DNA of 23,929 nt from CAZYME01 sp964648115 (lineage in GTDB: Bacteria; Pseudomonadota; Gammaproteobacteria; Legionellales; Legionellaceae), in contig CAZYME010000033.1 in NCBI GenBank assembly GCA_964648115.1, forward strand, positions 1-23,929. The letters are read 5' to 3'. Positions 7,274 through 12,188 of this stretch are shown piece after piece. The stretch's first letter is position 1. Each line of letters starts with the position of its first letter. The notes under the pieces are model-generated. The model was not told the DNA's origin and made no database searches. It saw nothing but the letters and a program-made list of their open reading frames with translations. Both the position numbers and the translations under genes were made by a program.

Positions 7274-7399
7274 TTAAATTTGATTTATAAGCCTCGATTT
7301 AACCAAATAGATAGGAACATCTGTAAGAAAGGGAACGTAGAGGAGTCTGCTATTAAATTTTTCTTGTTCTTTAAGTATTTTATTGCTGTTATAAGCCAT
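7274..7399 (-). CDS. Small 41-aa peptide of unknown function, first gene of the peptide cluster
   Basis: It starts at ATG 7399, preceded by a strong AGAGGTGA, and reads MAYNSNKILKEQEKFNSRLL then YVPFLTDVPIYLVKSRLINQI. It has no double glycine and does not share the KERVLAYS leader block, so it is not clearly a third precursor. The N-terminal half is charged and helical, the C-terminal half hydrophobic. Being first in the transcript with the best ribosome site, it could be a leader peptide, an accessory protein or a decayed precursor. I do not recognise it. Confidence 0.55.
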   Translation of the reverse strand: MAYNSNKILKEQEKFNSRLLYVPFLTDVPIYLVKSRLINQI

Positions 7400-7426
7400 T
7401 TAATCACCTCTGCAACTATTACAGAA

Positions 7427-7543
7427 CAATGAATGCACGATGATCTTTATTCCAGCAATTATAATATGCTATAGTCAAAACCGGCATTCATTGCCTACCT
7501 AATAGCTGGGAGCTTCCCGTCGCCAAACAGTAACTCCCAGCTA
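7427..7543 (-). promoter_or_regulatory. Structured leader RNA of the peptide cluster
   Basis: Two exact inverted repeats lie between the predicted start of transcription (about 7635) and the first gene: CAATGAATGC (7427-7436) with GCATTCATTG (7484-7493), and TAGCTGGGAG (7503-7512) with CTCCCAGCTA (7534-7543). Both are 10 bp and perfect. The leader would be about 236 bases, long enough for a cis-acting RNA or an embedded small RNA. On the plus strand the second stem is followed by TTTTTT about 10 bases later, so it could alternatively terminate a short rightward transcript. I do not match it to a known riboswitch. Confidence 0.5.
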
Positions 7544-7597
7544 CCTATCAAAATTTTTTAACAACCAAGATACTATTTATATATACTCATGAATTTT

Positions 7598-7625
7598 TTG
7601 TATGTAGCATTACAAATGCTACACT
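7598..7625 (+). promoter_or_regulatory. Possible rightward promoter for the XRE/S24 gene
   Basis: TTGTAT (7598-7603), a 16-base spacer and TACACT (7620-7625) form a plausible sigma-70 promoter. It would start near 7632, about 100 bases before the regulator's ATG. The palindrome TGTAGCAT-TACAA-ATGCTACA (7603-7623) fills the spacer, and the first 14-bp operator covers the -10 and start. The hexamers are not strong, so confidence is limited. Confidence 0.4.
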
Positions 7626-7634
7626 CTAAAGTGT
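7621..7634. promoter_or_regulatory. Operator copy 1: ACACTCTAAAGTGT
   Basis: A palindrome with arms ACACT/AGTGT around CTAA. An identical 14-mer is at 7648-7661, 27 bases away (about 2.5 helical turns). This copy covers the predicted start points of both the leftward and rightward promoters. Paired palindromes next to a XRE-family gene are the usual layout of autorepressor sites. Confidence 0.7.
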
Positions 7635-7641
7635 TAGGATG

Positions 7642-7670
7642 AAATTAACACTCTAAAGTGTTAATGTCAA
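7642..7670 (-). promoter_or_regulatory. Leftward promoter of the peptide cluster
   Basis: Read on the minus strand, this is TTGACA (7670-7665), a spacer of exactly 17 bases, then TAATTT (7647-7642). The -35 box is a perfect consensus and the -10 box a fair one. The spacer holds the second operator palindrome. Transcription would begin near 7635 and run into the precursor genes. Confidence 0.65.
7645..7664. promoter_or_regulatory. Operator copy 2: extended palindrome TTAACACTCTAAAGTGTTAA
   Basis: Perfect 8-bp arms TTAACACT/AGTGTTAA flank CTAA. It shares the central 14-mer with operator 1 and sits inside the spacer of the leftward promoter, where a bound protein would block RNA polymerase. The likely binder is the XRE/S24 protein encoded immediately to the right (inference). 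Confidence 0.75.
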
Positions 7671-7733
7671 CTCACCTGGTTATTTTTCCTTAGCCTACTT
7701 AACTTGGGGAATTAACCATAAGTATATGGGCAC

Positions 7734-8369
7734 ATGAAAAACCTTAGTCTTAACCTCAAAAATTTACTCAATAACGAGAGGATCAGTGAAAATGAACTGG
7801 CACGCCGAACTGGTATTTCTCAACAAATCATTAACAGAATTTTATCTGGTGAAAATAAAAATCCCAAAATAGCCACATTGAGCCCTCTTGCCCATTATTT
7901 CATGGTATCAATTAGTCAATTAATTGGTGAGGAACCATCCGCTACCAAGAAAAAAAACCATATTAATCAGTCTGGTTGGCAAGAAATCCCTCTCATCGAG
8001 TGGGATGCGCTAGCACAATTTTCATCCAAGGATTTTTTATTAAGGCAAAATAAAACTCAACTAATAGATTTTCAGCCTACGGAAGGTATGTTTGCTATAA
8101 AAATGCAAGACAGCTCGATGGAGCCAAAATTCTCTGATGGGACTTTGCTTATCTTTGATTTAGATCAACACCCTGTTAATGGGGATTTTATTTTACTTAG
8201 GTCCCCCAGCGATATAGTGACAGTCAGGCAATTTTTTATTAAAGCCAATGTGGCCTATAAGAAATGCCTAAACCCTCGATACAAAAATTATGAGATAAGC
8301 CGCATAGATGAAAACTCAGAATATCTTGGTACATTAGTGCAATCTAGGACAGATTACGTTACTCGCTGA
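7734..8369 (+). CDS. XRE-family repressor with a LexA/CI-like S24 domain
   Basis: The 211-aa protein has an N-terminal helix-turn-helix (residues 19-45, ISENELARRTGISQQIINRI). Residues 118-208 form an S24 peptidase-like dimerisation domain (FAIKMQDSSMEPKFSDGTLL, then a FILL strand and IVTVRQF). Ser128, in the DSSMEP position of the nucleophile, is kept. The residue aligned with the catalytic Lys of LexA (in its EVTVKRL stretch) is Arg165. The region before the domain (IPLIEWDALAQF) lacks an Ala-Gly cleavage pair. It therefore probably does not cut itself and may use the domain only to dimerise or sense a ligand. It begins about 70 bases right of the twin operators and converges with the next gene, overlapping it by about 11 bases. 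The ribosome site is weak. A role as regulator of the peptide cluster is inferred. Confidence 0.88.
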   Translation: MKNLSLNLKNLLNNERISENELARRTGISQQIINRILSGENKNPKIATLSPLAHYFMVSISQLIGEEPSATKKKNHINQSGWQEIPLIEWDALAQFSSKDFLLRQNKTQLIDFQPTEGMFAIKMQDSSMEPKFSDGTLLIFDLDQHPVNGDFILLRSPSDIVTVRQFFIKANVAYKKCLNPRYKNYEISRIDENSEYLGTLVQSRTDYVTR

Positions 8370-9087
8370 GCTTAAATGGATTAATAGTAGGATCAATGCA
8401 GATATCAGCTTCTGTTCTTTTAAGAACGAATACGAGAAAATTAGCTGGCAACACAGCAATAGCTCCATAAAAAATTTTGAATACAAAAGCACTTGTCATA
8501 ATAAATATAATATTTTTTACCGGCATCATTCCTAAAAAAGAAATCATACCTGCTATGAAAGTTGCAGCTCCTTCGCTAATTGTTGAAGCTGATAAGCTGC
8601 GGACCCAAAATAAACGGCCCCCCATTTTAAATTTCCACTTTGTAAGAAGATAAACATTTAAAAATGTGCTGACCAAATACCCGATAACTCCCGCATTAGT
8701 AAAGCGAAGTACGTGACCCAATACTTGATTATAGGCCTCAGTATTATTCCAATAACTTGGGGCAGGCAGCAGATTAACCCCGGTTAATAAAAAAGCAAAC
8801 AAATAACCACAGCCTATTGATTCCCACATTAGTTTTTTTGAGGCATAAGGACCATAAATTTCCGAGAACACATTCATCAAAAAAAACGAAAATGTATAAA
8901 TCAAAGTTGAGCCTGGCTCTGGAATAGGGCCTAAGAGCACCACCCTATAAGCAACTATAGTTGCAGCTAATAAAATAGTGGTATACAGCATTGCTAGAAC
9001 TCTCATGTATTTAAAATTTTCTTTGTTCTGGCTACACGAGACAATCTTCGCCACGACTTGTTCCTCGATTTTTTTAGTAGTTAACAT
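8359..9087 (-). CDS. VUT/YhhQ-family membrane transporter (queuosine-precursor type)
   Basis: The 242-aa protein has about six hydrophobic segments and the family's signature FFLMNVFSEIYGPYASKKLM near residues 69-88 (compare the xNEIYG stretch of YhhQ). Further family-like features are a membrane segment with TISEGAATFIAG and a conserved Asn/Pro-rich C-terminal helix. YhhQ proteins import queuosine precursors such as preQ0 and preQ1, and other members have been annotated as vitamin uptake proteins, so the substrate here is uncertain. The ATG shares one base with the upstream stop (TAATG), indicating coupled translation with the 171-aa protein. It is the last gene of a three-gene unit and runs tail-to-tail into the repressor gene. 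Confidence 0.82.
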   Translation of the reverse strand: MLTTKKIEEQVVAKIVSCSQNKENFKYMRVLAMLYTTILLAATIVAYRVVLLGPIPEPGSTLIYTFSFFLMNVFSEIYGPYASKKLMWESIGCGYLFAFLLTGVNLLPAPSYWNNTEAYNQVLGHVLRFTNAGVIGYLVSTFLNVYLLTKWKFKMGGRLFWVRSLSASTISEGAATFIAGMISFLGMMPVKNIIFIMTSAFVFKIFYGAIAVLPANFLVFVLKRTEADICIDPTINPFKLSE

Positions 9088-9602
9088 TAATTTCCAATAC
9101 CCTGTAAATCTTCAACTGTTTGCTCTTGGATTGCTGTACTAACAACATTGATTAAATCCCCTTGGCTCAATTTACCTAACAACTCCATATTACAATATAG
9201 TTCTTTCGCTGATTTTCTGTATTCCCTATTATTTTTTAGTTCTTTTATGATAAAAATCGTCTTGCCTTTTAAAAATTCCTGTCCCGCAATACTGTATGTT
9301 GGTAAATAGTGGCCAGCATACTTTATTTGCATTAGAGCATAAAAAGTAATAGCTCTCGCATCAAAGGGGGAGAACTCTCCGAAAATAACATCTTCAATAA
9401 TAAGCTCTTTCGGGAAATACCGAATAATTTGATTTTTAATCCCACTAATCATTACCCAAAGAATTATCTCACTGGTTTTTTCATCTGTCTCCATTCCCAC
9501 AATCTTGCAGCGATATTTTTTGTACTCTTTAATAGTTCCCTTATATTGACTAGATATGTAACTATACCAATAAGTGACTATATTTGGCTTGATCCAGTCC
9601 AT
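9087..9602 (-). CDS. Unknown 171-aa protein between asparaginase homologue and transporter
   Basis: It starts at ATG 9602 after AAGGAA, 11 bases past the asparaginase homologue, and its stop overlaps the transporter start. It has no signal peptide or membrane segment. It is rich in Ile, Lys and Tyr, with an apparent mixed alpha/beta fold: beta strands around CKIVGM, IILWVMISG and KTIFIIKEL, and helices near FDARAITFYALMQIKYAG. I do not recognise a family. Tight packing suggests it works with its neighbours, perhaps in amide or base metabolism linked to the transporter. Confidence 0.7.
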   Translation of the reverse strand: MDWIKPNIVTYWYSYISSQYKGTIKEYKKYRCKIVGMETDEKTSEIILWVMISGIKNQIIRYFPKELIIEDVIFGEFSPFDARAITFYALMQIKYAGHYLPTYSIAGQEFLKGKTIFIIKELKNNREYRKSAKELYCNMELLGKLSQGDLINVVSTAIQEQTVEDLQGIGN

Positions 9603-9613
9603 ATTTTGATTCC

Positions 9614-10633
9614 TTAATACTCATTAAAAACCTGCTGTATCTTAAACTTATCCTGGGTTTTATTGAGGACAATAGATAATAAAATTCTAGCTTTTTGAGG
9701 GCTCAATGAGCCTCCTGCAATAAAACCATGCAAATCGTCAAAATTAGGCTCCACGTTCACAATACCCTGCCCAGTGCGTGAGCAACGGACAACAGTAATA
9801 CCGTTTTTACTAGCCCGAATTAATGCCTTGGTTACGATATCTGGCTGATAGCCCTTACCTACTCCAGCGCTAATTATTCCTTTAGCATTATTTTTTATAA
9901 CAGCATCGACAAGCAGGCTATCCATACCTAAGTGTCCATATATAAGATAAATTGGGAGCTGTCTGGTAGCATCTTGGATGTCAAATTCGCTGAGAAAAGT
10001 ATGTTTATATTGGGGTAATTGTTGAATATAGATACTGTTTCCTTGAATAAACCCAATTAGACCCAAGCCATTGGATGAAAAATCTCCTAAAACAGAAGGA
10101 TTTAATTTTGCGGCGTATCTAGCATTTATAATATAATCATTAAATGTAAGGATAACCCCGAGAGATGTGGTTTTATCACTACTCGCAAGTAAAATTGCAT
10201 TATATAAATTTCTGCTTCCATCAAAACCTAGGGAATTATTCGGCCTATTAGAACCAGTAAATACTATAGATTTTTTTGTTTTAACTACCAAATTTATAAA
10301 ATAAGCTGTTTCTTCAATACAATTTGTCCCCTGCGTAACAACAATTCCATCTATGTTATTATCATTTGCCAAACTGTTGATTTTTTTTGCAATATTGACC
10401 AAGTCCGATTGGGATATTTCATGACTAATTTTTTGTAAAAATTGTTCACTGATGATAGTTAATTGTTCATTTACTGGGAGGCCCAATAAGAGCTCTTTTA
10501 TATTAGAAGATGGGTGCTTATAAAATTCCGCTGTGGGATGCTTTGCTACAGAAGATAATGTACCGCCTAAAGCAAGAATATAGACACAAGGTTTCTTAAT
10601 TTTTTTTATTTCGCACTTAGTGCTGTTTTCCAT
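9614..10633 (-). CDS. Type II L-asparaginase homologue with altered active site
   Basis: The 339-aa protein follows the asparaginase/glutaminase family from end to end. The first nucleophile block is LALGGTLSS (Thr25). A Tyr that may match Tyr25 of E. coli AnsB is in EFYKHPSS (Tyr38). The second block is VVTQGTNCIEETAYF (99-112), then TGSNRPNNSLGFDGSRNLYN and a Lys at 176. In the usual second block, HGTD(T)MEET, the Asp pairs with Thr and Lys to form the second triad. Here it is Asn104, His is Gln101 and the following Thr is Cys105. There is no signal peptide, so it is cytoplasmic. Activity on asparagine may be lowered or directed at another amide. It begins the three-gene unit with the 171-aa protein and the VUT transporter. 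Confidence 0.88.
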   Translation of the reverse strand: MENSTKCEIKKIKKPCVYILALGGTLSSVAKHPTAEFYKHPSSNIKELLLGLPVNEQLTIISEQFLQKISHEISQSDLVNIAKKINSLANDNNIDGIVVTQGTNCIEETAYFINLVVKTKKSIVFTGSNRPNNSLGFDGSRNLYNAILLASSDKTTSLGVILTFNDYIINARYAAKLNPSVLGDFSSNGLGLIGFIQGNSIYIQQLPQYKHTFLSEFDIQDATRQLPIYLIYGHLGMDSLLVDAVIKNNAKGIISAGVGKGYQPDIVTKALIRASKNGITVVRCSRTGQGIVNVEPNFDDLHGFIAGGSLSPQKARILLSIVLNKTQDKFKIQQVFNEY

Positions 10634-10818
10634 AAAAACAACCCGTTGAATCTCGCGATCTCGCTGGGGGGTAATATAAAGGCTGTTGATTAATGAAGCA
10701 ACTTAATTCTTATGCCTAATTATTTTTTGCTCACTTATTTCCTCTTAGGAAAAACAACGACCCAGCGATTCCCGCCATAAAAAATCTCAAGCAAAAAAAA
10801 GGACTTTAGGGACGTTGC

Positions 10819-11829
10819 CTATTCACTCAACGGCCATCTCGCCCTTACATCTATAGCCAAACTGGAGTCACGTTCACCCTGGAGAAGATGCATGCAACCC
10901 GCATATGCAACCATTGCACCGTTGTCAGTGCAAAATTGATGCTGAGGGAAATAAATGTTGCCTTGTAAATCCGCCATTAAAGCACTCAGCCCCTCACGTA
11001 AGGCACGATTCGCACCAACACCTCCCGCTACCACCAGGTTTCGACTTGCAGTTTGCTTAAGTGCTCGTCGACACTTTATGAGTAATGTCTCCACAACCGC
11101 ATCCTGAAAGGCCTTCGCAATCGATGCACGTGCTGCATCATCTTTTTGGCTGTTCTGCCATACCGTGAGCACATGCGTTTTCAACCCGCTGAAGCTAAAA
11201 TTTAACCCTGGTCTATCTGTCATCGGGCGCGGGAAAGGTGGTAAAGTCTGCTCTAGCTCAGATTGATCAGCAAGCTTGGCTAGTTCGGCGCCTCCTGGAT
11301 AAGGTAAACCCATCAGTTTCGCAGTCTTATCGAACGCTTCACCCACAGCATCATCTAATGTATCGCCTAATATTTCATATTGACCCAAACCATGCGCCTC
11401 AATCAATTGTGTATGTCCGCCTGAAACCAACAACGCAATAAAAGGAAACTCAAGTGAAGGAGCTTCAAGCTTAGCAGCTAATATATGCGCTTCGAGATGA
11501 TGCACAGCCATCGCAGGAATATTAAGCGCAAATGCCAAACTCTTTGCAAAACAGGCTCCTGCAAGTAAAGCTCCAACCAATCCAGGCCCTGCAGTGTAAG
11601 CAATAGCATCGAGTTGTGATTTATTCATCCCAGCCTGGTGCAAGGCTTCATCAACCAAGGGTACTAAATATTTCACATGATCTCGCGATGCAAGCTCAGG
11701 CACCACTCCGCCAAAGCGACGGTGTGTCATTACTTGTGAATATAGCGCATGCGCCAGAAGGCCTTGCTTGTCATCATAAATAGCTATGCCAGTTTCATCA
11801 CAAGAAGACTCTATGCCCAATACTCGCAT
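10819..11829 (-). CDS. tsaD: tRNA N6-adenosine threonylcarbamoyltransferase TsaD
   Basis: TsaD transfers threonylcarbamoyl to A37 of ANN-decoding tRNAs, with TsaB and TsaE. The start chosen is the ATG at 11829, giving the family's MRVLGIESSCDETG. An upstream GTG at 11844 would add five residues. The metal-binding His111 and His115 (VHHLEAHI) match the E. coli numbering. LLVSGGHTQL, GGVGANRAL and CTDNGAMVAYAG are present, and the length of 336 aa is normal. In relatives tsaD is divergent from rpsU with a short gap; here about 6 kb lies between them. The shared promoter region has therefore been split, and a MITE-like element sits 44 bases upstream. Confidence 0.97.
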   Translation of the reverse strand: MRVLGIESSCDETGIAIYDDKQGLLAHALYSQVMTHRRFGGVVPELASRDHVKYLVPLVDEALHQAGMNKSQLDAIAYTAGPGLVGALLAGACFAKSLAFALNIPAMAVHHLEAHILAAKLEAPSLEFPFIALLVSGGHTQLIEAHGLGQYEILGDTLDDAVGEAFDKTAKLMGLPYPGGAELAKLADQSELEQTLPPFPRPMTDRPGLNFSFSGLKTHVLTVWQNSQKDDAARASIAKAFQDAVVETLLIKCRRALKQTASRNLVVAGGVGANRALREGLSALMADLQGNIYFPQHQFCTDNGAMVAYAGCMHLLQGERDSSLAIDVRARWPLSE

Positions 11830-11872
11830 AACATACACCCACACTAAGAAAGCTAAAAATTAGCCTAAATTT

Positions 11873-12010
11873 GGGTCTGTTGACAATTCATATTCTCAAA
11901 TTCTCTAAAGTGCCTACGTACCGTGGCTTGTCCACGGTATCCAGAGATCTCCTGGGTGGCGCGGACAAGCCGCGCCACGTAGGCCTTATAGAGCAATTGT
12001 CTACAGACCC
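11873..12010. mobile_element. 138-bp MITE-like element with terminal inverted repeats
   Basis: The ends GGGTCTGTTGACAATT (11873-11888) and AATTGTCTACAGACCC (11995-12010) are inverted repeats with one mismatch. Inside are two stem-loops in opposite directions with the same loop: CCGTGG-CTTGT-CCACGG and GGCGCGG-ACAAG-CCGCGCC, each with a CGTAGGC flank. No reading frame is present. The left half reappears inverted at 1-84. It lies between tsaD and the SET-like gene, where insertion may mark the border of the acquired block. The remaining 12011-12188 shows only small stems and no gene. Confidence 0.8.
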
Positions 12011-12188
12011 TAACCATTGTACTTCAAATTATCTACTCTGATAGTTTAAAAAACGCCCCCACGGGAAAGTAGATTTAAAAACTTGCTATCAAGCCGCGGC
12101 AAGTAGGCGTCGGGGATGCCCCCTCTCACGACCAAGTAATTATTTACTGGAAAATAAAAATTCTCTCCCAATCAGATATTTTTAAGCG

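Noticed and set aside
7274..7399. A third precursor peptide
   Set aside because: It has no Gly-Gly site, no KERVLAYS block and no TxRPS...D core, so it is listed as an unknown small gene instead.
1..11955. That the whole plsY–tsaD segment is currently inverted by recombination between the flanking repeats
   Set aside because: tsaD points away from rpsU, which is the usual ancestral orientation, so nothing shows that an inversion has occurred; only the potential is noted.
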